From assembly GCA_016715285.1 (NCBI GenBank), contig JADKAO010000005.1, positions 248,001 to 312,000 of the forward strand: a DNA stretch of 64,000 nt, in the 5' to 3' direction. Numbering within the stretch: the stretch's first letter is position 1; every line of letters begins with the position of its first letter. The DNA comes from Actinomycetales bacterium. Its GTDB lineage: Bacteria > Actinomycetota > Actinomycetes > Actinomycetales > Dermatophilaceae. Below are positions 9,005-18,025 of the stretch, in pieces. The notes under the pieces are model-generated. The model was not told the DNA's origin and did not search any database. It saw only the letters and a program-made list of their open reading frames with translations. The position numbers and the translations under genes were made by a program.

Positions 9005-9990
9005 CCCAGCCCCCTCCAGACACCCCTGCGCAACCCTCAGCCACGTCACCGTCGCTCCCCCACCCCGAGGCAGCGCGCGGCGCGCTCTATGGCCTGGCGG
9101 CATACCTGCTGTGGGGTTTCTTCCCGCTTTACTTCCATGCCCTCGGCCCATCCGGCCCGCTGGAGGTCCTGGCGCATCGGATCTTGTGGAGTCTGTTGTT
9201 CTGCCTCGTCGTCCTCGTCGTCGGACGGCGGTGGCAGTGGCTGCGTCCGCTGCTGGCTCGACGCAAGCTGCTCCTCGGGCTCACCCTCGCCGCGCTGGTC
9301 CTCGCGCTCAATTGGGGGGTCTATGTCGGCGCGGTGATGGCTGGACACACCAGCGAGGCGGCACTTGGCTACTTCCTCAACCCGCTCCTGACGGTCGCGT
9401 TGGGTGTCGTCATCCTCGGCGAACCGCTGCGTCGCCTGCAGTGGGTGGCGGTGGGGATCGGTGCCCTCGCGGCGGCATACCTGACGGTTGTCGGCGGGCG
9501 AGTGCCGTGGATTGCCCTCACCCTGGCCGTGTCGTTCGCCCTCTACGGGCTCATCAAGAAGCGCGTTGGAGCGAGTTTGCCTGCGCTGCATGGGCTGACG
9601 ATCGAGACCGCAGCCCTGCTCCCGGTGGCCGGCGTGCTGTTGTGGTTGGTGTCGCACGGAGCCGACCTGGCGAGCACCAGCGGGCAGCAGCAGCCTGGCG
9701 CCACCTTCCTCGGCTTTGGTGGCTGGCACACAGCCCTCCTGCTCCTCACCGGCCCAGTGACCGCGATCCCACTGTTGCTGTTCGCATCGGCCGCGCGCCG
9801 AGTGCCCCTGGTGACGATCGGGCTATTGCAGTTCATGACGCCGGTGATGCAGCTGCTCTGCAGTCTGATTCTCGGCGAGATCATCACTGCGGCGCGGTGG
9901 GTCGGCTTCGGGATCGTGTGGGTCGCGTTGGCTGTGCTGAGCGTCGATTCATGGCGGGCTCGCGGGCAAGGACGCCCGCCGCCAGCCTAG
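9001..9990 (+). CDS. rarD: RarD-type EamA family permease
   Basis: This is an integral membrane protein of 329 residues with about ten hydrophobic segments and two EamA repeats. It matches the RarD (chloramphenicol-sensitive protein) group, for example LAAYLLWGFFPLYFHAL at the start and PLLTVALGVVILGEPLRRLQW in the middle. The transported compound is not known for the family as a whole. GTG overlaps the korB stop codon (GTGA), which suggests co-translation. It ends 24 bases before the convergent prenyl synthase gene. Confidence 0.88.
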   Translation: MTQPPPDTPAQPSATSPSLPHPEAARGALYGLAAYLLWGFFPLYFHALGPSGPLEVLAHRILWSLLFCLVVLVVGRRWQWLRPLLARRKLLLGLTLAALVLALNWGVYVGAVMAGHTSEAALGYFLNPLLTVALGVVILGEPLRRLQWVAVGIGALAAAYLTVVGGRVPWIALTLAVSFALYGLIKKRVGASLPALHGLTIETAALLPVAGVLLWLVSHGADLASTSGQQQPGATFLGFGGWHTALLLLTGPVTAIPLLLFASAARRVPLVTIGLLQFMTPVMQLLCSLILGEIITAARWVGFGIVWVALAVLSVDSWRARGQGRPPPA

Positions 9991-10014
9991 CCGGTCTCGC
10001 TCGTGTGGCTTCGT

Positions 10015-11025
10015 CTAGCCGACGCGGTCGATGACTTGCTCCACGAGGGTCGCCAAGGCGACCCGCGCGTCGCTCGGGGGCAAGCCACTCAGCGCCGCGA
10101 GCGCGTCGTCACCGACCTCGCGGGTGCGCGCCTTCGCCTGGGCGAGCGCAGGGTGAGCCCGCAGGAGCGTGAGCGCCTCGTGCACGCCAGCCTCGTCGTG
10201 GGCGAGGTCGGCGTCGAGCAGTTCAAGGAGCCGGGCGTCGGCCGGGTCGGCAGGGTTGCTGGAGGCTTTGACATAGAGCACCGCGAGAGTGTCGACGCCT
10301 TCGCGGAGGTCGGTGCCCGGTGTCTTGCCGCTGACGCTGCCATCGGACGCGATGTCGATGAGATCGTCGGCGAGCTGGAAGGCCATCCCGAGCCGCTCGC
10401 CATAGGTGCGAAGCACCTCAACTTGCTCGGGGCCGCCACCGCCGAACATGGCGCCGTAGCGCGCTGCCGTCGCCACGAGGACACCGGTCTTGTCGGCCAG
10501 TACGCGCAGGTAGTAGGCGATCGGGTCGGCGTCAGGAGGGCACGGCAGGGTGTCGCGGATTTGCCCCTCACACAGCCGCACGAAGGTCTGCGCTTGGATG
10601 AGGACCGCCTCCGGGCCGAGGCCCGCGATGAGTTCGGACGCCTTACCAAACAGCAAGTCCCCCACCAGGATCGCGGTCGAGTTGTCGTATGCCGCGTTGA
10701 CACTCGGCACACCACGGCGGACCGCTGCCTCGTCCATGACATCGTCGTGATAGAGCGACGCGAGATGCGTGAGCTCGACCCCGACAGCTGCCGTGATGAC
10801 CTCGTCGGTGAGTTCGCCACACGCGAGCGCCGCGAGAATCGTCAAAGTCGGCCGGAACCGCTTGCCGCCCGCCGCCAGAAGATGGCCCGAGGCAGCCGAG
10901 ACGTATGGGTCGTCATGGTCGACGGTATGCCGCAGCAGATCATCGACTCGTGCCATCCCGTCGGCCAACTGCGCCGCCAGCCCCGGGGACACCCCGGGGA
11001 GCGTCAACACGCTCGGTGCACTCAT
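10015..11025 (-). CDS. Polyprenyl diphosphate synthase (probably makes the menaquinone tail)
   Basis: A trans-polyprenyl synthase of 336 residues joins isopentenyl units to an allylic diphosphate. Both aspartate-rich motifs are present: DDVMD at 94-98 and DDLID at 220-224. I used the ATG at 11025, which follows an AGGGGA site, rather than the longer reading. It lies 43 bases after nuoN and close to other menaquinone genes, so it probably makes the quinone side chain; chain length cannot be read with certainty. Confidence 0.92.
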   Translation of the reverse strand: MSAPSVLTLPGVSPGLAAQLADGMARVDDLLRHTVDHDDPYVSAASGHLLAAGGKRFRPTLTILAALACGELTDEVITAAVGVELTHLASLYHDDVMDEAAVRRGVPSVNAAYDNSTAILVGDLLFGKASELIAGLGPEAVLIQAQTFVRLCEGQIRDTLPCPPDADPIAYYLRVLADKTGVLVATAARYGAMFGGGGPEQVEVLRTYGERLGMAFQLADDLIDIASDGSVSGKTPGTDLREGVDTLAVLYVKASSNPADPADARLLELLDADLAHDEAGVHEALTLLRAHPALAQAKARTREVGDDALAALSGLPPSDARVALATLVEQVIDRVG

Positions 11026-11068
11026 GCGGTCGTGATCCCCTGGCTTGGACGGTGATGAGGCAGTTGAT

Positions 11069-12673
11069 CTAGCGGATGAATTGCGAGGCCCGCTCGACCA
11101 CATCGAGCACAGCCGCCGGAGCCACACCGAGCGTGAGCGTCAGGACCGAGCCGACGGCAATCGTCGCAGTGGTCCACGGCGAAGGCTCGATCACGGCCAC
11201 GTCATCATCGCTGGCGTCGGTGAAGTACATCAGCACGATGATGCGCGCGTAGACAAAAACCGTCACCGCGCTGCTCAACAGACCAATGAGGACGAGCAAG
11301 GTGGACCCGGATGTGTCATTGGCCAAAGCTGGCGCGAAGACCGCGAACTTGGCCGTGAATCCCGACGTCAGCGGGATCCCCGCAAACGCCAACAGGAGGA
11401 AGGCGAAGATGCCAGCCGTCCATGGGTGCCGCTTGCCCAGACCAGCCCACTGTGACAAGTGCGTCGCCTCGGACCCGCCAGAGCGGACGAGATTGACGAT
11501 CGCGAAGGCGGCGATCGTGGTCAGACCGTAGGCCAAGACGTAGAAGAGCGTGCCGCTCAGTCCAGCCTTGGACAGCGCGGTGACACCCACGAGGATGAAA
11601 CCCGCATGCGCGATGCTGGAGTAGGCCAACAACCGCTTGATGTCGGTCTGCGTCACCGAGAGCACGGCTCCGACGACCATGGTCAATGCGGAGATGATCA
11701 TGAGCACGGGACGCCAGTCCCACACCGCAAGGTCAACGCCCACGTAGAGGAAGCGCAGGATGGCTCCGAAGGCCGCCGCCTTGGTCGCTGCAGCCATGAA
11801 GCCCGTCACGGGGGTCGGAGCGCCTTGGTAGACGTCTGGTGTCCACATGTGGAAGGGCGCGGCACCGACCTTGAAGAGCAACCCGATCGCGACGAGCAGG
11901 ATGCCCGGCACAAGCAGGCCGGTCAATGCCGAGTCAGGCTGGGCAATCGCTGCAGAGATGTCCGCGAGGTAGACCGACCCGGCATACCCATAGAGCAGCG
12001 CCACCCCGAAGAGGAAGAAAGCCGACGAGAAGGCTCCCAAGAGGAAGTACTTCAGCGCCGCCTCCTGGGAGAGGAGGCGACGGCGGCGCGCCAGGCCGCA
12101 CATGATGTAGAGCGGCAGCGACAGCACCTCAAGGGCGACGAACATCGTGAGCAAGTCCCCGGAAGCGGGGAAGAGCATCATGCCGCCGACCGAGAAGAGG
12201 AAGAGCGGGAAGACTTCGGCCGTCAGCGCGCCCCCGCGCACGGCTTCGGTCTCACGGACCGATCCCGGCACGGCAGCCGCCATCGGCGTGAAGGCATCCG
12301 CTCCGACGCCGCCGAAACGCTCGCCGAAAGTGAACACGGCAAGGAGCGCGAAGATGAGGACGGTGGCTTGGAGGAAGAGCGCGGGGCCATCGATGACGAC
12401 CGCGCCCTTGACCAGTCCGGTGTCCACCGACGGCATACCAGCCGTTGCCACGTGGTTCTTGCTTGCGACGGCGGCCAGCGCGAGCATCGCACCGAGCAAT
12501 GCTGCCACGGTGAGAGACACCTGGACGGTAAAGCGGGATTGGCGCGGCACGAATGCCTCGACCAGGACCCCGATGACGGCGGCCGAGAATACGACGAGAA
12601 TCGGAAGCAGTGCCCCGAAGTTGATCGTCGCCGGAGTGAACGCAGCCGGTATGCCGGCCAGGACGGCGGTCAC
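11069..12673 (-). CDS. nuoN: NADH-quinone oxidoreductase subunit N
   Basis: NuoN is one of three antiporter-like membrane subunits of complex I that pump protons. The 534-residue chain has about 14 hydrophobic segments and the proton_antipo_M block, with conserved stretches such as GAAPFHMWTPDVYQGAPTPV and AYSSIAHAGFILVG. It overlaps the nuoM stop by four bases (ATGA) and is the last nuo gene. Confidence 0.97.
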   Translation of the reverse strand: MTAVLAGIPAAFTPATINFGALLPILVVFSAAVIGVLVEAFVPRQSRFTVQVSLTVAALLGAMLALAAVASKNHVATAGMPSVDTGLVKGAVVIDGPALFLQATVLIFALLAVFTFGERFGGVGADAFTPMAAAVPGSVRETEAVRGGALTAEVFPLFLFSVGGMMLFPASGDLLTMFVALEVLSLPLYIMCGLARRRRLLSQEAALKYFLLGAFSSAFFLFGVALLYGYAGSVYLADISAAIAQPDSALTGLLVPGILLVAIGLLFKVGAAPFHMWTPDVYQGAPTPVTGFMAAATKAAAFGAILRFLYVGVDLAVWDWRPVLMIISALTMVVGAVLSVTQTDIKRLLAYSSIAHAGFILVGVTALSKAGLSGTLFYVLAYGLTTIAAFAIVNLVRSGGSEATHLSQWAGLGKRHPWTAGIFAFLLLAFAGIPLTSGFTAKFAVFAPALANDTSGSTLLVLIGLLSSAVTVFVYARIIVLMYFTDASDDDVAVIEPSPWTTATIAVGSVLTLTLGVAPAAVLDVVERASQFIR

Positions 12674-14205
12674 TTCGTACTCCCTTCCACGGTGCCAGCC
12701 ATGGGCCCCGGATCAGTGACCTTGATCGACGAGAAGATCGTCTTTACCGCGGGGTTGACCAGGTCGAGGACAGGCTTGGGGAAGAAGCCCAGCACGAGGA
12801 AGAGCGCGATGAGCGGCGCAGCCACCCACTTCTCCCGGGGTGACAGATCCCGGACGTGGTCCAAACCCTCAGGCTTGGGGCCGGTCATGGTGCGCTTGTA
12901 CATGAGCAGGATGTAGAGGGCCGCCAGGATGATGCCTGTCGTCGCGACGACTGCAACCACCTGGTAGCGCTGGAAGGTGCCCATCAGGACGAGGAACTCG
13001 GAGACGAACGACCCGAGACCCGGAAGCGCGATGCACGACAGGCCCGCGATGAGCCAGACACCGGCGAGACCAGGCACGACTCGCTGCCAGCCGCCGTAGG
13101 AGTCGATCATCTTGCTGCCGCCGTTGCGTCGCATGAGCATTCCAGCGAAAAGGAAGAGCGCAGCCGTCGAGAAGCCGTGGTTGACCATGTAGAGGCTCGA
13201 CCCGGCCCAGCTCGTCGTGGTCAGAGCGAAGATCCCGAGGACGATGAAGCCGAAGTGGCTGATCGACGTGAAGGCAATGAGCCGCATCAGGTCCTTCTGG
13301 CCGATCGCGAGGAGCGCGCCGTAGACAATCGACACCAACGCGAGGGCTATGACCACCGGAGTCGCCCACCTGCTGGCGCCGGGGAAGAGCTCGAGGCAGA
13401 AGCGGATCATCCCGTAGGTGCCAACCTTGTCCAAGACGCCGACGAGCAGCGTGGCAGTGGCCGGACGAGATTCGGCAGCAGCGTCTGGCAGCCAGGTGTG
13501 CACCGGCACCATCGGCGCCTTGACCGCAAACGCGATGAAGAACCCGAGGAAAAGCAACCGCTCGGTCGACTCGGTCATCTGCAGGCCCGCGAGCTTGGTG
13601 AGCAGGAAGCCGTCGGCCCCGCCCGGGCCTTGCACGTAGAGCGCGATGACCGCCGCGAGCATGATCAATCCACCCGCGAGCGAGAACAGGAGGAACTTCA
13701 TCGCGGCATACTGCCGACGCGGACCCCCGAACTGGCCGATGAGGAAGTAGACCGGGATGAGCATCGCTTCGAAGAAGACGTAGAAGAGGAACACGTCCGT
13801 CGCCGCGAAGACCCCGATCATGAAGGTCTCGAGCACGAGCATGAGCGCGAAGTAGTGCCGCTCGCGTCCCTGCTGCTCTTCGGGCAGGTCACGCCAGGCC
13901 GCGAGGAGGCAGATCGGAACGAGGATGACCGACATGAGGATGAGCGACAGCGCGATGCCGTCGACCCCGAGCGCATAGCTCACCCCAAACTGCGGGATCC
14001 ACGGGTGCTGTTCGACGAGCTGGAACTTTTCAGTGCCGCCAGTGTTGAACTGCAAGGCCGCCGCAACCGCGACGAGCAGCGTCACGACAGAGGCGCCGAG
14101 CGCAATCTCCTTGGCGCGCGAGCCGATGCCTGGCACGGCCCAGAGCACAACGGCTCCGAGCAGCGGAATCAGACCGATGACGGTCAGCCAGGGGAACTGG
14201 TTCAT
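12670..14205 (-). CDS. nuoM: NADH-quinone oxidoreductase subunit M
   Basis: NuoM is an antiporter-like proton-pumping subunit in the complex I membrane arm. Signatures include KAPMVPVHTWLPDAAAESRP and FTSISHFGFIVLGIFA. I place the start at the ATG that forms TGATG with the nuoL stop; an ATG 15 bases upstream (14220) is possible. The chain is 511 residues from this start. Confidence 0.97.
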   Translation of the reverse strand: MNQFPWLTVIGLIPLLGAVVLWAVPGIGSRAKEIALGASVVTLLVAVAAALQFNTGGTEKFQLVEQHPWIPQFGVSYALGVDGIALSLILMSVILVPICLLAAWRDLPEEQQGRERHYFALMLVLETFMIGVFAATDVFLFYVFFEAMLIPVYFLIGQFGGPRRQYAAMKFLLFSLAGGLIMLAAVIALYVQGPGGADGFLLTKLAGLQMTESTERLLFLGFFIAFAVKAPMVPVHTWLPDAAAESRPATATLLVGVLDKVGTYGMIRFCLELFPGASRWATPVVIALALVSIVYGALLAIGQKDLMRLIAFTSISHFGFIVLGIFALTTTSWAGSSLYMVNHGFSTAALFLFAGMLMRRNGGSKMIDSYGGWQRVVPGLAGVWLIAGLSCIALPGLGSFVSEFLVLMGTFQRYQVVAVVATTGIILAALYILLMYKRTMTGPKPEGLDHVRDLSPREKWVAAPLIALFLVLGFFPKPVLDLVNPAVKTIFSSIKVTDPGPMAGTVEGSTK

Positions 14206-16214
14206 CACTGCATCACCCACACGGCGCCGAGGATCACGACGACGCCGAGCAGCATCGTCAGGGCATACGAACGAGCAAAGCCGTTCTGGAGCTTGCGGAC
14301 TCTGGCCGAGGTGCCGCCAACGAGGGCCGCGAGGCCACCGACCGCGCCATCGACACCCTTCTGGTCAGCAAAGACCAAGGCACGCGTGGCGTGGATGCCG
14401 GGCCTCATGAGCAGGCCTTCGTTGACTTGGTCCTGGTAGAGGTCGTTGCGGGCGGCCCGTGTGAGCAGGCTGCCGGCCGGTGCGACCTTGGGCACCGCGT
14501 CACGCCAGTACTTCATCCAGGCGATCGCCACACCGGTCGCCACGACGGCGAGCGTCAGCACGATGAGCGCCGTGGGGGGGATGACCGGGTGGTGCTCGAC
14601 CGCTCCCTCACCCTCGTGGCCGCCGACGACCGGGCCAAGCCAGGCCTGGATCGGGGCGACCTTGGCGAACGGCCAGGCGAGGATGAGGCCGAGCAGAGCC
14701 GAGCCCATAGCCAGCACGATCATCGGCACCGTCATCAGGCGAGGCGACTCGTGCGGATGCGCATCCTTGGGCCAACGCTTCTGGCCCTGGAAGGTCATGA
14801 AGAACAACCGGGACATGTAGAACGCGGTGATGCCCGCGCCGATGAGTGTGGCCATGCCGAAGACCCACGGCCGCCAGCCCTCACCGATGAACGCTGCCTC
14901 GATGATCTTGTCCTTGCTCCAGAATCCCGCGAACGGCGGCACCCCCAAGATGGCAAGCCAACCCAAGCCAAACGTGGCCCAGGTGATCTTCATGGCTCCC
15001 GAGAGGTTGCCGAAGCCCCGCATGTCGACCTTGTCGTTCATACCGTGCATGACCGACCCTGCGCCGAGGAACATCCCGGCCTTGAAGAACCCATGCGTGA
15101 GCAGGTGGAAGATCGCGAAGACATACCCAACCGGCCCGAGCCCCGCGGCCAGCATCATGTAGCCGATCTGACTCATCGTCGAGGCCGCGAGGGCCTTCTT
15201 GATGTCGTCCTTCGCGCAACCGACGATCGCTCCGAAGATGAGCGTGATGGCACCAACGATGGCCACAGCAGTCTGCGCCGTCGGGGCCGCGTCGAAGATG
15301 ACGTGGCTGCGCACGACGAGGTAGACGCCCGCGGTCACCATGGTTGCGGCATGGATGAGGGCCGACACTGGGGTCGGGCCGGCCATCGCGTCGCCGAGCC
15401 AGCTCTGCAGCGGGAACTGCGCCGACTTGCCACACGCAGCCAGCAGGAGGAAGAGGCCGATCGCCGTGATCGCGCCCTTATTGGCGTCGCCCAGCGCCGC
15501 CACACCAGCGTTGACGGACGCGAAGTCGACCTTCCCAAACTGCCAGAACATCGCCATGATCGCGACACCCATGCCGAGGTCGCCGACGCGGTTGGCGATG
15601 AACGCCTTATTTGCCGCGGTCGCGTACGCAGGGTTCCAGTTCCAGAAGCCGATCAGCAGATAGGACGCGAGGCCCACACCTTCCCAGCCGACGTAAAGCA
15701 ACAGGTAAGAGTCGGCCAGCACGAGCAGCAGCATCGCCGCCACAAAGAGGTTGAGGTAAGCGAAGAACCGGCGCTTGTCCGGGTCGTGCTCCATGTACCC
15801 CAGCGAGTAGACGTGGATCAGCGAGCCGACGAAGGTCACGAGGAGCACGAACGACACCGAGAGTGGATCGAGCAGCATCCCGGCGTCGAGTTGGAACGAT
15901 CCAGCACCGATCCACGAAAACAGCTTGAGGGAGCGCGCGCGGTCGGCATCGGCATACCCGAGGATGTTGAAGAACACACCCAGACCCACGAGGAAAGCGC
16001 CCCAGGACAGCCCGGTGGCCAGCAACGGCCCCCACTTGTCGGTGCGGCGGCCGCCGAGGAGGAGCACCGCGGCGCCGAGCAGCGGCAGCGCGACAAGAAG
16101 CCACGCGTATGCCGTGATGCCCGAAGCGCCGAGGGCGGCGGTGCCTGGCTCGCCGACCGGCATACCGGTCGCGAGTGCAGACAGCCCCGAGGCGGGGTTG
16201 AGGAAGGAAGTCAC
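14205..16214 (-). CDS. nuoL: NADH-quinone oxidoreductase subunit L
   Basis: NuoL is the outermost antiporter-like subunit, with a long lateral helix. At 669 residues it has the normal length. Motifs include YVGWEGVGLASYLLIGFWN and KSAQFPLQSWLGDAMAGPTP. The start is GTG, 14 bases after the nuoK stop. The N-terminal 30 residues are rich in small amino acids ahead of the first membrane helix. Confidence 0.97.
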   Translation of the reverse strand: MTSFLNPASGLSALATGMPVGEPGTAALGASGITAYAWLLVALPLLGAAVLLLGGRRTDKWGPLLATGLSWGAFLVGLGVFFNILGYADADRARSLKLFSWIGAGSFQLDAGMLLDPLSVSFVLLVTFVGSLIHVYSLGYMEHDPDKRRFFAYLNLFVAAMLLLVLADSYLLLYVGWEGVGLASYLLIGFWNWNPAYATAANKAFIANRVGDLGMGVAIMAMFWQFGKVDFASVNAGVAALGDANKGAITAIGLFLLLAACGKSAQFPLQSWLGDAMAGPTPVSALIHAATMVTAGVYLVVRSHVIFDAAPTAQTAVAIVGAITLIFGAIVGCAKDDIKKALAASTMSQIGYMMLAAGLGPVGYVFAIFHLLTHGFFKAGMFLGAGSVMHGMNDKVDMRGFGNLSGAMKITWATFGLGWLAILGVPPFAGFWSKDKIIEAAFIGEGWRPWVFGMATLIGAGITAFYMSRLFFMTFQGQKRWPKDAHPHESPRLMTVPMIVLAMGSALLGLILAWPFAKVAPIQAWLGPVVGGHEGEGAVEHHPVIPPTALIVLTLAVVATGVAIAWMKYWRDAVPKVAPAGSLLTRAARNDLYQDQVNEGLLMRPGIHATRALVFADQKGVDGAVGGLAALVGGTSARVRKLQNGFARSYALTMLLGVVVILGAVWVMQ

Positions 16215-16227
16215 GTCCGTCGCTCCC

Positions 16228-16527
16228 TTACAGCTTCAGCAGGTTGGCGTCGTCGACCGAAGCCGAGCGGCGGGCACGGAAGATCGCCATGATGATCGCG
16301 AGGCCCACGACGACTTCCGCGGCGGCGACGACCATGACGAACAGGGCAATGACTTGGCCGTCGAGCTGGCCGTGCATTCGGGAGAACGTCACGAAGGCAA
16401 GGTTGGCGGAGTTGAGCATGAGCTCGATGCCCATGAACACGATGATCGCGTTGCGCCGCAACAAGACTGTCGCCGCGCCAATCGAGAACAACGCCACCGA
16501 CAAGTAGATGTAGTTGATCAGGCTCAC
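16228..16527 (-). CDS. nuoK: NADH-quinone oxidoreductase subunit K
   Basis: NuoK is a 99-residue membrane subunit with three helices. The conserved glutamates in FMGIELMLNSANLAF and in VAAAEVVVGLAI are in place; both matter for proton transfer in the family. The GTG start overlaps the nuoJ stop (GTGA). Confidence 0.97.
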   Translation of the reverse strand: MSLINYIYLSVALFSIGAATVLLRRNAIIVFMGIELMLNSANLAFVTFSRMHGQLDGQVIALFVMVVAAAEVVVGLAIIMAIFRARRSASVDDANLLKL

Positions 16528-17294
16528 TTGGCCCTCCCCTCCTCGATCTCGCGCTCGACGCGCTCGTCGATGGCCGAGTATTCGTCGGGGTCCACGATCT
16601 GGTCGCGCGCGACGAGCACCCGAGACACCGACAACTCACTCGGGCTGCCGTCGGGCAGGAGCGCAGGTGTGTCGACGGCGTTGGACCGCGCGTAGACACC
16701 CGGCGCAGGCAGACCAGCGACATACTTATTGCTCTTGACGCGGGCGGCCGCAAGGTCGCGCTGGGTCGGCTTGGCGCTGAGCCGCTGGCGGTGCGCCAAC
16801 ACCATCGCGCCGAGAGCCGCGGTGATGAGCAACGCCGACGTGAGCTCGAAGACCCACACGTAGTTGCCGAAGATCAGTTGCGCGAGGCCAGAGACATTGC
16901 CCGGCGACGCGTTGACCTTGTCGAGCCCAACCGGCTCAGGCAGGACCAGCGACCCGATCGCGAGCACCATGACGAGCGCGAGCCCGGCAGCCACGAGCAG
17001 CGAGGCCACGCGGTGCCCACGGATCGTCTCAACGAACGAGTCCGAGGAGTCGACGCCGATGAGCATGAGCACGAAGAGGAAAAGCATCATGACCGCGCCG
17101 GTGTAGACGAACACCTGGACGACGCCGAGGAACTCCGCCTGCTGCGCGAGGTAAAGCACGCCGAGGTTGACCATGACGAAGGCCATGCACAAGGCGGAGT
17201 GGACGGCCTTGCGGGTGAACAGCAGGCCCATCGCTGCGATCACCATGAGCGGCCCGAGGATCCAGAACAGCAGTGTTTCGCCAGACCCGATCAT
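16524..17294 (-). CDS. nuoJ: NADH-quinone oxidoreductase subunit J
   Basis: NuoJ is a membrane subunit of complex I near the quinone channel. The first 170 residues hold five hydrophobic helices, including the YTGAVMMLFLFVLMLIG stretch. The last 85 residues are a hydrophilic tail (QRLSAKPTQRDLAAARVKSN onward), longer than in E. coli but common in actinobacteria. It overlaps nuoI by four bases. Confidence 0.96.
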   Translation of the reverse strand: MIGSGETLLFWILGPLMVIAAMGLLFTRKAVHSALCMAFVMVNLGVLYLAQQAEFLGVVQVFVYTGAVMMLFLFVLMLIGVDSSDSFVETIRGHRVASLLVAAGLALVMVLAIGSLVLPEPVGLDKVNASPGNVSGLAQLIFGNYVWVFELTSALLITAALGAMVLAHRQRLSAKPTQRDLAAARVKSNKYVAGLPAPGVYARSNAVDTPALLPDGSPSELSVSRVLVARDQIVDPDEYSAIDERVEREIEEGRAK

Positions 17295-18025
17295 CGCGGC
17301 ATCCCTCCTTCGGCCTCCATCTCGGCGGCCTGCGAGCCACCGTCTGCGGCTTCCTGCGCAGCGGCTTCAGCGGCGACATACTCACGCTGAGCGTCGGTGG
17401 CCTTGTCGACCTTGCCGAGGTAGTAGTCCCGTTCTTCCATGCCCTCGACCATCGGGTGCGGAGCAGCGACCATGCCTTCGCTCAGCGGAGCCAGCAACTG
17501 GTCTTTGGTGAAGATCAGATCGGCCCGGTTGTTGTCGGCCAGTTCATAGAAGTTGGTCATCGTCAACGCACGCGTCGGGCAGGCCTCGATGCACAACCCG
17601 CAGAAGATGCACCGCAAGTAGTTGATTTGGTAGACCCGGCCGTAGCGCTCGCCCGGAGAAAAGCGGCCGGTGCCACCCTCGGAGATGGGCGTGTCGTCGT
17701 TGCTCGCGCCTTCGACGAGGATCGCGTCCGCGGGGCAGGCCCACGCGCACAACTCGCAGCCGACGCACTTCTCGAGCCCGTCGGGGTGCCGGTTGAGCTG
17801 GTGCCGACCGTGGTAGCGCTCCGCCGTGGGGCGCTTCACCTCGGGGTATTCCTCGGTGTAGACCTTGCGGAACATCGTCTCGAAAGTCACCGCGAAGCCA
17901 GCAACCGGCTTGTAGGTCGCCTCCCCGAGCGGACCGCCCTTCGGGGTCGGCTCGGGCGCCGAACGGCGCTCCGTCGAGGGCAGGTTGGCGCCCTCCGGGC
18001 GCTCGGCGGGCAAGTTGTCAGCCAC
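17291..18025 (-). CDS. nuoI: NADH-quinone oxidoreductase subunit I
   Basis: NuoI carries two 4Fe-4S clusters that lead electrons to the last cluster. The two cysteine groups are CVGCELCAWACP and CIFCGLCIEACP. The chain is 244 residues with a polar N-terminal extension and an Ala-rich acidic tail. The start overlaps the end of nuoH by eight bases. Confidence 0.97.
   Translation of the reverse strand: MADNLPAERPEGANLPSTERRSAPEPTPKGGPLGEATYKPVAGFAVTFETMFRKVYTEEYPEVKRPTAERYHGRHQLNRHPDGLEKCVGCELCAWACPADAILVEGASNDDTPISEGGTGRFSPGERYGRVYQINYLRCIFCGLCIEACPTRALTMTNFYELADNNRADLIFTKDQLLAPLSEGMVAAPHPMVEGMEERDYYLGKVDKATDAQREYVAAEAAAQEAADGGSQAAEMEAEGGMPR

Noticed and set aside
11459..16292. Long open frames on the plus strand opposite nuoN, nuoM and nuoL (up to 633 codons)
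   Set aside because: They are rich in Arg, Asp, Glu and His as expected from antisense reading of high-GC membrane genes, and have no recognisable domains.
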